From: CAVVXN01 sp963772585
GTDB taxonomy: Bacteria; Planctomycetota; PLA2; JAEUHO01
DNA: 64,000 bases
Direction of reading: 5' to 3'
NCBI GenBank assembly: GCA_963772585.1
Contig: CAVYXV010000007.1
Location: forward strand, 372,001 to 436,000
The notes under the pieces were generated by a model. The model ran no database searches and was not told the origin of the DNA. It was given only the letters and a program-made list of their open reading frames with translations. Every line of letters starts with the position of its first letter. The stretch's first letter is position 1. Shown here piece after piece: positions 17,654-25,473 of the stretch. The translations under genes and the position numbers were made by a program.

Positions 17654-20600
17654 TCACGCCCGGGCGCCGGTCAGCCGGTCCGCGGCCACCAGCACCGGCT
17701 CGGTCAAGAGGTCCAGGATGCCGATGCGGACCAGGTCCTCGTCGCGGAGCGCCCCGCCCGTCTCGACCACGGCGTCGCGGATCTTCTGGTAGCGGCTGCG
17801 GTAGCCGGAGAGCACGGCGCGGATCGTGTTCGCGTCGAGGTCGTCCCGGAACACGGCGTGGAGGAGGACGATTCCCACGCACTCCCCGCTCTCGCGCTCC
17901 GGGACGAGGACGATGGGGCGGCCGTCGCTCCGGCCCACGGCGATCAGGGCCTGCTTCTCGCGGGCCACCGTGTTCTTGGTGCCGCGGAGCGCCCGGTCCT
18001 TGTCGGTCCGCGAGGGCATCTTCTCGCTGATCCCGCCGCGGCCGACGACGGAGATCCGCTTCTCGCCGTCCTCTTCTCGAATCGCATAGCGGGTCCAACC
18101 CGGGACCTCGGCGAGGGCGGGGTCGATCGCCTGGAGAACGCGGAGGTCCGGGTAGGCGAGGCGCTGCATGGTCGCGCCGGAGGCGAGGACCGCCCTCACG
18201 AGCGGCACGGCCATCAGGGCCTCGTCCGTGCGGCTGATGCCCACGGTGACCGTCTTGGCCTGGTGCTTGATCGCATCGATGGGGCGGGTCAGGACCTCGA
18301 TGCCGGTCGTCAGCGCGCCGATCAACTCCTCGACCGCCGCGGCGGGGGTTCCCACCCGGCCGTAGTCGTCGGCGAAGAACTCGAGCGGGACGACGCCGGC
18401 CGCGTAGCGGAAGGCCAGCGAGAGGCGCGTCGCCTCCCGGGCGTCCAGCGCACCGTCGTAGCGGCCGTCTGCGAGGTCCTTGTGGAAGCCGTGGAAGGCG
18501 GGGAGGAGGCGGCCTCTCAGCCTCGCGAAGAGACCCTCGGGCTCCGCGTCCTTGGACGCCGTGGCCTCGATCAAGCCGCGCACCTCGCGCAGCGGGAGCG
18601 CCAGCCCGTCGATCGCCATCGCCGCGTGGTAGCCGTAGAGGTGGCCCACCATCGTCGCGAGGACGAACGTGAGCTCGGGCCCCGCGTCGGGGACCTCGAG
18701 CACGTGCGCGGCGCTCGGCCACGGGCCGCTTCCTTCGGAGGCGATCACGATCGGGCACGCCTTGTGGGCCGCGAAGATCTCGACCTCCTTGGCGACGTCC
18801 AGGGCATTGCCGCCCTGGAGACCCGCCGCGCACACGAGGATCAGCGGCTCGCTCGACAGGTCGATGTGCTTCTTGTCCTCCGTCGCGTCGCAGGCGATCG
18901 ACTTGTAGCAGAGCTCGCTCAGCTTGATCCGGATCTCGGCCGCGGCGACGGTGTTCGGGCCGTTGCCGACGAGCGCCCAGTGGCGACGGTACGGCGCGGT
19001 GTCCTGGGCGGCGGCGGCGATCGACCCTTCCGTGGCCAGGACCCGGCGCATCTTCTCGGGAAGGTCCCGAAGCGCCGCGAGCACCCGCTGGCGCCGGGCG
19101 GGATCCTCCCGGCCGAACGCCTCGGCCAGGGCCTCGCCGAGCAGCGCTCCGGCGGCGATCTGGCTGTAGAAGGCCTTCGTCGAGGCGACCGACATCTCGA
19201 CGTCGCGGCCGTCGCTCGTGTAGAGGACGCCGTCGGCGCGTTCGGTGAGGTCGCTGTGGCGGCGGTTCACGATTGCGAGGACCGTCGCGCCGCGGGTGCG
19301 GATGAGATCCACGGTGCGGTTCGTGTCGGTCGTCGTGCCGCTCTGGCTGATCGCGACGACGAGGTCGCCGGAGAGGTCGTCCTCGAGGTGGAAGCCGCTG
19401 AGCTCGGTGGCGGGGAGCGCCTCGATCCGGACGGGGGCGTCCTTCAGCGCCTCCTGGAGCAGGAGGGCGATGCCGCGGCCGGCGACGGCAGCCGTCCCCT
19501 GACCGATCACGCGGATCCGCCGGATGGCCCCCTCGCGGCAGCGCGCGACGACGCTCTCGGGGAGGCTCTCCTCGCCGAGTCGGACGCGGAGCCGCCCCTC
19601 GGTTTCGAACAGGCGACCGCGGAGGGTCTTGCGGAAGGAGTCGGGCGCCTCGTTCAACTCCTTCCGGAGGAAGTGGCGGTGGTGGCCTCGATCGACGTCC
19701 CGCGTCGTCAGCACGATCGTGGAGACGTCGTCTTCCGTCAGGGGGAGGGCCTCGCCCTCGTAGCTCCAGCGCTCGATGCCATCGAGGGCGCCGGCCCCTT
19801 CGGCGTCGAGGACGAGGATCTGGCCCCGGCTCTCGGGGCGCTCGGGGTCGGCCGGCGTCTCGCCGTCGAGGCGGACGTAGCGGGAGGCCTCCTCGACGAT
19901 CCCGTAGGGTTCGGAGGCCACGAGGAAGAGGTCCGTACCGAGACCGACGTAGATCGCCTGGCCGCTGCCGCGGAGCGCGAGCAGGACCTTGCCGGGGGCC
20001 AGCGCGGTCTGGGCGCCGATCGCCACGGAGCCGTCCATGCGGGACACGGCCTTGCGGAAGGCCTCGACAGGGCTCTCGCCGCGCCCGATCAAGGCGCTGA
20101 CGACCGCGGGAATCACCTTCGCGTCGGTCGTGATCGCGGGGGACAGGGTCAGGTCCTCCTCCTCGATCAGGCGCTGGAAGTTGTCCACGTCGCCGTTCAG
20201 GACGGCGACGGTGTAGGGCAGTTCGCCGGGGCGCTCCTGCTCCTGGTTCAACGGGTGGGCGTTCTCCTCGCTCACCACGCCGACGCTCGCCCACCGGGTG
20301 TGGCCGAGCACGTCGGCGCGGGCGCCCGGCCGCTCGAGGAGCGCGTGCAGCAGCCGGTCCGCGGCGATCGACCCCCGGATCCGACGGACGTTGTCGCCGA
20401 GCTCGCCGACCTCGGCGGCGACCTTGTAGACGAAGGACCACACCGGCCGGCCCGTAACGTCCGTCGCGCGCCGGACGGCGCCGTCCTTGAAGTCGCCGAC
20501 CGTATTGCGGCGCGCGGCTTCCTCGGCGAGCTCTCGCGGCGGGGCGTCGCCCGCGCCCTGGACGAGGAGGTGGAGGCCCGCGGAGTCGCGTCCTCGGACC

Positions 20601-21088
20601 TCGAGGCGATCCAGCGCGTTCAGGGCCACGTTCATCTGGTAGAGGGCGCGCCGGTGATCCGTCCCGCGGGCTTCGGGGCCCAGCGCCCGGATGCGGCCCA
20701 CGTTGGCGAGGCGGTCGCGCTCCAGGCGGAACGCGGCGTCCTTCAGCCGGATCAGGAGGCCGTTCAGCCGCTCCACCTCGGCGGCCCGGAGCGTGTGGGC
20801 GGAGGCGTCGAGGCGGGTCTCGAACCGGCCCGCGGCCTCCTGCAGCGCGCGGACGGGGGCTTCCAGGGCCGCCGCGTCGCCTTGCAGCAACGCGAGCATG
20901 CCGGCGAAGCCGCGGATCTCGTGGACGGCGACCTCCATCGCCTCCACAGCCGGGCGGAGGGCGTCCGCCGCGGGGACCCCCTCCCCCTCGACGGCGGCCG
21001 TGGCGCCCTCGACGGCGGGGCCGAGCGCGTCCAGGGCCGGAACGGGCCGGTCGAGGGGCCGCGCGAGGACCGAGACGATGCCGCACAT
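17654..21088 (-). CDS. GlmS-like glutamine amidotransferase with two SIS domains, oversized (1144 aa)
   Basis: The protein begins MCGIV, giving the N-terminal Cys nucleophile of class II amidotransferases. RGRDSAG (165-171), GHTRWASVG (262-270), SEENAHP and LNGDVDNF complete the glutaminase domain. Two SIS domains follow: SQSGTTTDTN (581-590) with ASTKAF, and one from about 703 to 830. GlmS normally has RGYDSAG near residue 30 and about 600 residues in all. Here roughly 140 helical residues are inserted right after the Cys strand, and about 310 residues follow the second SIS domain. It probably makes or handles an amino-sugar phosphate; GlmS activity is not certain. The ATG at 21088 is fixed by the Cys2 requirement. 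Confidence 0.82.
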   Translation of the reverse strand: MCGIVSVLARPLDRPVPALDALGPAVEGATAAVEGEGVPAADALRPAVEAMEVAVHEIRGFAGMLALLQGDAAALEAPVRALQEAAGRFETRLDASAHTLRAAEVERLNGLLIRLKDAAFRLERDRLANVGRIRALGPEARGTDHRRALYQMNVALNALDRLEVRGRDSAGLHLLVQGAGDAPPRELAEEAARRNTVGDFKDGAVRRATDVTGRPVWSFVYKVAAEVGELGDNVRRIRGSIAADRLLHALLERPGARADVLGHTRWASVGVVSEENAHPLNQEQERPGELPYTVAVLNGDVDNFQRLIEEEDLTLSPAITTDAKVIPAVVSALIGRGESPVEAFRKAVSRMDGSVAIGAQTALAPGKVLLALRGSGQAIYVGLGTDLFLVASEPYGIVEEASRYVRLDGETPADPERPESRGQILVLDAEGAGALDGIERWSYEGEALPLTEDDVSTIVLTTRDVDRGHHRHFLRKELNEAPDSFRKTLRGRLFETEGRLRVRLGEESLPESVVARCREGAIRRIRVIGQGTAAVAGRGIALLLQEALKDAPVRIEALPATELSGFHLEDDLSGDLVVAISQSGTTTDTNRTVDLIRTRGATVLAIVNRRHSDLTERADGVLYTSDGRDVEMSVASTKAFYSQIAAGALLGEALAEAFGREDPARRQRVLAALRDLPEKMRRVLATEGSIAAAAQDTAPYRRHWALVGNGPNTVAAAEIRIKLSELCYKSIACDATEDKKHIDLSSEPLILVCAAGLQGGNALDVAKEVEIFAAHKACPIVIASEGSGPWPSAAHVLEVPDAGPELTFVLATMVGHLYGYHAAMAIDGLALPLREVRGLIEATASKDAEPEGLFARLRGRLLPAFHGFHKDLADGRYDGALDAREATRLSLAFRYAAGVVPLEFFADDYGRVGTPAAAVEELIGALTTGIEVLTRPIDAIKHQAKTVTVGISRTDEALMAVPLVRAVLASGATMQRLAYPDLRVLQAIDPALAEVPGWTRYAIREEDGEKRISVVGRGGISEKMPSRTDKDRALRGTKNTVAREKQALIAVGRSDGRPIVLVPERESGECVGIVLLHAVFRDDLDANTIRAVLSGYRSRYQKIRDAVVETGGALRDEDLVRIGILDLLTEPVLVAADRLTGARA

Positions 21089-21337
21089 GGGGGTTCGAAC
21101 TCCATCCCTGGTCCATCGGACCGGCGTCCGCTCCGGCGTGAGCGCGGAACCTCCCGCCGAGGGCCGAGCCCGGACAGGGATTATGGGCCGAGGCGCGCGG
21201 GGACGGGGCCTCTGTCCGCCCGTCGGGCGTCGGGGCCGGTGCGCGGGGGGCCCGGTACACGGCAGGGGAGGACGCGTCCCCGGCGTCCAACGAGCGAACT
21301 TCCCGGGCGGGGGCGCGGCATGGGGCATGATGGGCGG

Positions 21338-21748
21338 ATGCGCGTTCTCGCCCTGCTCGCCGCGCTGCTCGTCCTCGCCGTGGTCGGCTGGGCCCTCTTC
21401 GGACAGCCGGAGAACGCTCCGCGCTACGAGCCTCCGCCGATTCCGGAGGCGCCCTCGTCGGACGAGCCCCACCGACCGGTGATGCGGACCGGGAACCTGA
21501 CGATCCGGGTGACGGCTCCCGACGGTTCGGTCCCCCAGGGCGCCGAGGTGGGCTACGTCGAGCCGGACGGCCACGTCCGACTCCTGTATGCGAGGGAGAA
21601 CGGCGCCCGCCAGTTCACGGACACGCCGCTGGGCGAACTCGACATCGTCGCTCGCGCCCCCGGCTACGAGGAGGTCCGCGCCCACCGAAACCTCGTGGCC
21701 GGCGTGCCCGAGGAGGTGCGGCTCGTGGTGAAGCCGGCGTCGGACTGA
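21338..21748 (+). CDS. Membrane-anchored protein with a carboxypeptidase-regulatory-like domain
   Basis: This 136-residue protein has an N-terminal hydrophobic segment (VLALLAALLVLAVVGWALF), a proline-rich linker and one beta-sandwich domain. The domain, from GNLTIRVTAPDGSVPQGAEVGYV to LGELDIVARAPGYEEV, has the pattern of CarboxypepD_reg or PEGA domains. It probably sits on the outside of the inner membrane. The ATG at 21338 begins the hydrophobic segment. It is transcribed divergently from the GlmS-like gene across a 249-bp gap. Function is unknown. Confidence 0.7.
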   Translation: MRVLALLAALLVLAVVGWALFGQPENAPRYEPPPIPEAPSSDEPHRPVMRTGNLTIRVTAPDGSVPQGAEVGYVEPDGHVRLLYARENGARQFTDTPLGELDIVARAPGYEEVRAHRNLVAGVPEEVRLVVKPASD

Positions 21749-21757
21749 CGCTGCCGT

Positions 21758-21773
21758 CGGGGGGCTTCCCCCG
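21758..21773 (+). terminator. Hairpin after the small membrane protein gene
   Basis: CGGGGG-GCTT-CCCCCG forms a perfect 6-bp stem 9 bp after the stop codon. There is no U-tract, so intrinsic termination is only possible. Confidence 0.3.
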
Positions 21774-21960
21774 CCCCGCGGCGGGTCCGGCCGCGCCCTG
21801 GGGCCCTCGGCCCACGTCGTCATGGCATGAGTCGAAAGTGCTTGGAGGCGCCGGAAGCTCCGCCCGGATCCCTCACATCGCCTTAAAGTCTTCGCCTTCG
21901 GTAAGGGGTGGACCCGGGTTTGCGCGGAACCGGTCCTGAGCCGCTGGAGGGTTGTTGATC

Positions 21961-22626
21961 ATGAAATTCATCCTTGGCCTGCTCGCCGCGGCCTCCCTCT
22001 GGGCGGCCGGTCCCGCGCCCGCCGCCCGGGCCGATTCCATCCCCTTCGAGCGGTACTCGAACAACGGCCCGTACGACATCGCGGGCCAGCTCTCCGTCGA
22101 CGTGACCGACAACGGGAACGGGACGGTGTCGTTCAAATTCCTCAACGATGTCGACAACGGGCTACCTGCCAGCGTCACCGACATCTACTTCCACGACAAC
22201 CTGTCCGCCTACGTGGATCTCGGCAGCGTCGTGTCCTCGGCCTCCAGCGGGGTCTCCTTTGCCTCGCCGGCCGCTCCCGGCAGTCCCCCGTTCTGGAGCA
22301 CCGGCGACCTGGCGTACTCCACGGATTCCGACTCCCCCGTCATGGCCAGCGGCATCAACGGTTCCGCGGAGTCCCTGACGCTCACTTTCGACTACATCAG
22401 CGGCGTCACCTTCGCGGACGTGCTCGCCACGGTCGCCTCCAGCGGCGTGCAGAACGCGACGATCGCCCTGCACGTCCAGTCGATCAACAACGGCTACAGC
22501 GACTGGTTCTTCAACGACCCGCCCGTCGTGCCCGAGCCGGGGACGATGCTCCTCATGGGGGCCGGCCTGGTGGGCCTCGTCGGGGCGGGGCGCCGCCGCG
22601 GTGGAGCCCCGGACGCGCACGCCTGA
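21961..22626 (+). CDS. PEP-CTERM sorting-domain protein
   Basis: This 221-residue exported protein has a signal peptide (MKFILGLLAAASLWAAG, cleavage near ARADS) and a Ser/Asn/Gly-rich beta domain. At the C-terminus VVPEPGTMLLMGAGLVGLVGAGRRR is a complete PEP-CTERM tail: VPEP motif, hydrophobic helix, Arg cluster. Such proteins are processed by an exosortase and are usually tied to exopolysaccharide. No exosortase gene lies in this window. The ATG at 21961 has GGAGG at good spacing; a TTG 9 nt upstream is possible. The cargo domain is not recognised. Confidence 0.85.
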   Translation: MKFILGLLAAASLWAAGPAPAARADSIPFERYSNNGPYDIAGQLSVDVTDNGNGTVSFKFLNDVDNGLPASVTDIYFHDNLSAYVDLGSVVSSASSGVSFASPAAPGSPPFWSTGDLAYSTDSDSPVMASGINGSAESLTLTFDYISGVTFADVLATVASSGVQNATIALHVQSINNGYSDWFFNDPPVVPEPGTMLLMGAGLVGLVGAGRRRGGAPDAHA

Positions 22627-22675
22627 GGGACGGGGAGCGCGCCTCTCCCGGGCGTCGGATCGCGCCGCACAACCG

Positions 22676-24550
22676 CTACCGGGGACGGTAGTGCACCCGG
22701 ATCGAGGCTTCCTCGACCCGTTCGACACCGAGTTTGTCGCGGATCGGCTCCGGAAGGAGCTCCCAGTGCTGCAGGGCCAACGCGGCCATGGCCGCCCCGT
22801 CGACGAGCTGTAGGGCGTGGGACGCGCCACCGCCGGCCGCCGCTCGTGCTCGCTCCGTGAAGCCTCCGATGGCCAGGATGGCTCCGCGTTCCTCCGTGCC
22901 CAGGGTCCCTCGCCGGGCGATCACCCCCTCGGCGCCGATCGGGCGGGGCGTGCGCAGGACCCATGATCGAAGCACGACCTCGGCAAGGCCGCCGGGCGAG
23001 AGGGTGCCCACCGCCTCCCAACTGTCGTCGGTCTCTCCGGGGAGGAGCATCGCGTCGTAGCCCACGGCAACGAAAAGCTGCCGGAGGAAGGCGAGGAACT
23101 GATCGATGGTGAGGTTCTGGAGCGAGTCCCGGATCCGCCCCAGAACTCGCGTCTCGCGACCGAGATCCGGCGGCTCCTCCGTGAGTGCCCGCAAGAGGGC
23201 TTCGACGTCGCGTTGTCGGCCCTCCAGACTGATCAGAGCCTTGTCCCCACCCAGGCGCTGTCGGATGCGGTACGGGACTTCGCCGTAGGCAAGATCGCCG
23301 AACCAGGCCACGGCTCTGCGCCGTGGCAGGCGACAGCCATCATGAGGCGTCGCTTCGAACGTCGCCTCACCAGCGATGCGTCCGAAGTGCACGACGCCGT
23401 CTTGGGGGTTGGGGACCAGGACGAGATCCCCTTCGGACATCTCCCGGAGGAATCGCCACAGTTGTCCCGCCTCCACACGCGCGAGGGCATCCGAGGCGCC
23501 GTACCGCTCGCCGTAGCGCGCGACGAGCTCCCGTTGGAGGGCGTCGTCGTCCGCCTTCGAGAACCCCCCCAGATCGCCCATGCGACTCCAGTCGACGGCG
23601 ACGAAGTCGCCCTCCCTGCCTACCCGGGCGTACTCGTCGTTCGGGCCGACCCGAATTCGCCAACAGCGCCGCCGTACGGCCACTTCGAGCCCGCCCAAGG
23701 GCACCAGCAGATCCGTGCTCAGCGGTGCGTCCCGAACGGGGAGGGCCAGACGGGGGGGGGCAGCCCGTGCGCGCGTGCGCTCACGCTCTTCCCCGAAGGC
23801 CGTCGCGAACTCGTAGCAGGAGGCAAACCGTGCGTGGAGGTCCGGGCTCAGTGCGCGCAGGATCGCGTCCGCCCCTTCCGGGCTGATGCGCTTCTCGAGC
23901 CTCGTCCGAACGTCCGCGGGATCCTCGGGAGGGGGATCCCCCAGGAGCGCCTGCGCCACGCACGTCGCCAGGGCGTACTGGTCCGACGCCGCCAGGGGGA
24001 CGGTGCCCCCCCGGGCCTCGGGCGCCGTGAAGGGGGGCCTGTCCGGGAGCACCTCCGCACGGAGAGCACCTCCCGCGCCGGCCAACGCCGACGCGAAGAC
24101 GTAATCCGTCAGCTTCCACCGCCCCCCGCCGTGGAGGAGGATCGCCTCCGGCCTCACGCCGCCGTGGACCGCCTTCTTCGCGTGTACGAAGTCGAGCGCC
24201 TCGGCAATGTCATCCAGCCACGCGCCGATCTGATCCGGTGTCTGCTCCCGGGCCGTTCCCACGAGATGCTGCGCGAGGCTGGCCCCGTCCACATACTCCG
24301 TGACGACGAACGGCACGCCATCCTCGCGCCCCACATCGAGCAACGCGACCAGGTGGGGGTGCCGCGATCGGAGCATCTCGAGAGCGGTCCTCTCCAAGAG
24401 GTAGCCGAAGGACGGGTCCTCTTGAAGACGCGCGGATGGGACCCTCACGACGACGTCGTTCTCCGTGGCGATCTCGCGCGCCCACCAGGTGGTGGCGACG
24501 GCATTCTCCCCGAGGCAGGCCGTGGTCTCGTATCGGTCTCCGAAGTGCAA
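22676..24550 (-). CDS. Kinase-like domain fused to an Mrr-type restriction endonuclease module, both apparently degenerate
   Basis: The 624-residue protein has three parts. Residues 1-255 follow a Ser/Thr kinase fold (FGDRYETTACLGENAVAT; a segment FVHAKKAVHGG; TDYVF; TAPEARGG; SDQYALATCVAQALLG). The HRD Asp is Gly131, the VAIK Lys position is Arg36, and DFG reads DYV, so it is probably a pseudokinase. Residues 295-445 match the N-terminal module of Mrr-like endonucleases (FVAVDWSRMGDLGGF, AGQLWRFLREMSEGDLVLVP, FGRI). Residues 480-600 resemble the Mrr nuclease core, including ILAIGGFTERARAAA. The expected D and Q/E-x-K residues are not clearly present. TTG at 24550 follows GGGGGAG. A signal-gated or scaffold defence role is inference. 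Confidence 0.75.
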   Translation of the reverse strand: MHFGDRYETTACLGENAVATTWWAREIATENDVVVRVPSARLQEDPSFGYLLERTALEMLRSRHPHLVALLDVGREDGVPFVVTEYVDGASLAQHLVGTAREQTPDQIGAWLDDIAEALDFVHAKKAVHGGVRPEAILLHGGGRWKLTDYVFASALAGAGGALRAEVLPDRPPFTAPEARGGTVPLAASDQYALATCVAQALLGDPPPEDPADVRTRLEKRISPEGADAILRALSPDLHARFASCYEFATAFGEERERTRARAAPPRLALPVRDAPLSTDLLVPLGGLEVAVRRRCWRIRVGPNDEYARVGREGDFVAVDWSRMGDLGGFSKADDDALQRELVARYGERYGASDALARVEAGQLWRFLREMSEGDLVLVPNPQDGVVHFGRIAGEATFEATPHDGCRLPRRRAVAWFGDLAYGEVPYRIRQRLGGDKALISLEGRQRDVEALLRALTEEPPDLGRETRVLGRIRDSLQNLTIDQFLAFLRQLFVAVGYDAMLLPGETDDSWEAVGTLSPGGLAEVVLRSWVLRTPRPIGAEGVIARRGTLGTEERGAILAIGGFTERARAAAGGGASHALQLVDGAAMAALALQHWELLPEPIRDKLGVERVEEASIRVHYRPR

Positions 24551-25129
24551 GGTCGCTCCCCCATGTCCTCGCCGAGGGTCCGTCAGAACTTGTGAACCCG
24601 CTGTCCCGCGAAGGTCGGGCGCCCCCGAACACTCGCTGCTCGTCTCAGGATAGGGAGATCCGTGCCGCCGTGCCTCTCCTTGGTCCGGCGTTCTGTCGAA
24701 CCGCCGACCGGGTCCGGGTGGCGTCGGTCGCAGGGCCCGTCCGTGGACAGATCTCGCCCCTTCCACCCGTCTCCACCGCGGGTGCGGCCCCTCCCCCCTC
24801 GCGCATTCCCCGGCCTGGCTGGGCGTAGCCTCGCGGATTCCCTTCCCCCTCGGGACCACATCCGACGCGGATGCGAGCGTCCTCTCCACGGCGGATTCCC
24901 GCCCAGGCCATCGACCGGCACAGGGCAAGAACCGCGGCGGCGGTGGGGGGCCCACCCCGATCTCGTGGAGACGCGCCCCCTCGGAGGTGCTTTCGTTCCC
25001 TCGGGGAGGTGCGGGTGTCGCCGCCTGTGCCGTCCTCGGTCAGCGGCGCCGCCGGCCCAAGCACGCATCCTGACTGGGAGGCGGGCGTTCGGGCGCTCCG
25101 GGTCCTCGCTGCGCCCCTTACGCGATCGA
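24551..25129. other. Gene-free stretch upstream of the kinase-Mrr gene
   Basis: No gene could be supported here; all open frames are Arg/Gly/Pro-rich with no domain pattern. It presumably holds the promoter of the kinase-Mrr gene, but no good -35/-10 pair was recognised. It may contain more decayed sequence belonging to the adjacent HTH remnant. Confidence 0.45.
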
Positions 25130-25380
25130 GGTCGTCTTCGCCTACCAGGACGTAGATCCTCTCGGCGCAGGCTACGGCCTGGAGGACGCGGCCGGCTCGG
25201 CGCGTGCGGGCTTCTTCGCATGAGTACACGGTGCCCGTAGCCGAGGCCCGTGGCGTGGGCGATGTCGTGGAGGGAGAACGCCCGGTCCGGGTGCCCGAGA
25301 AGATGGTGGAGCATCGCGCGGCGAGCCTTGGGAGAGAGCGCGCTTCCCGTCCCCGCCCGCAGCTGAACCCACGTCGGGTT
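25130..25380 (-). pseudogene. Frameshifted remnant of a winged-HTH regulator
   Basis: On the minus strand one frame reads LSPKARRAMLHHLLGHPDRAFSLHDIAHATGLGYG, an ArsR/MarR-like helix-turn-helix. The expected continuation TVYS lies in another frame, followed by EEARTRRAGRVLQAVACAERIYVLVGEDD. A single-base shift near 25235 would join them. No start codon or clear C-terminal half is present, so I call it a broken gene fragment. A sequencing indel is possible. Confidence 0.4.
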
Positions 25381-25473
25381 CGGTCGTCGATGGAACCGGT
25401 CCCCGCCAGCCGCCGGGTTCCCGCCGCCCGCCCTCCACCGCCGGCGAAGGCGACGGCGCGCAGGGTCCGGCGG

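Noticed and set aside
17357..21748. A 1463-codon plus-strand frame across the GlmS-like gene
   Set aside because: Only its last 136 codons (from 21338) look like protein; the rest is antisense to the GlmS-like coding region.
21821..21850. Possible sigma54 promoter before the first PEP-CTERM gene (TGGCATG and a downstream TGC)
   Set aside because: The GG and GC elements are 4 nt too far apart for a -24/-12 promoter.
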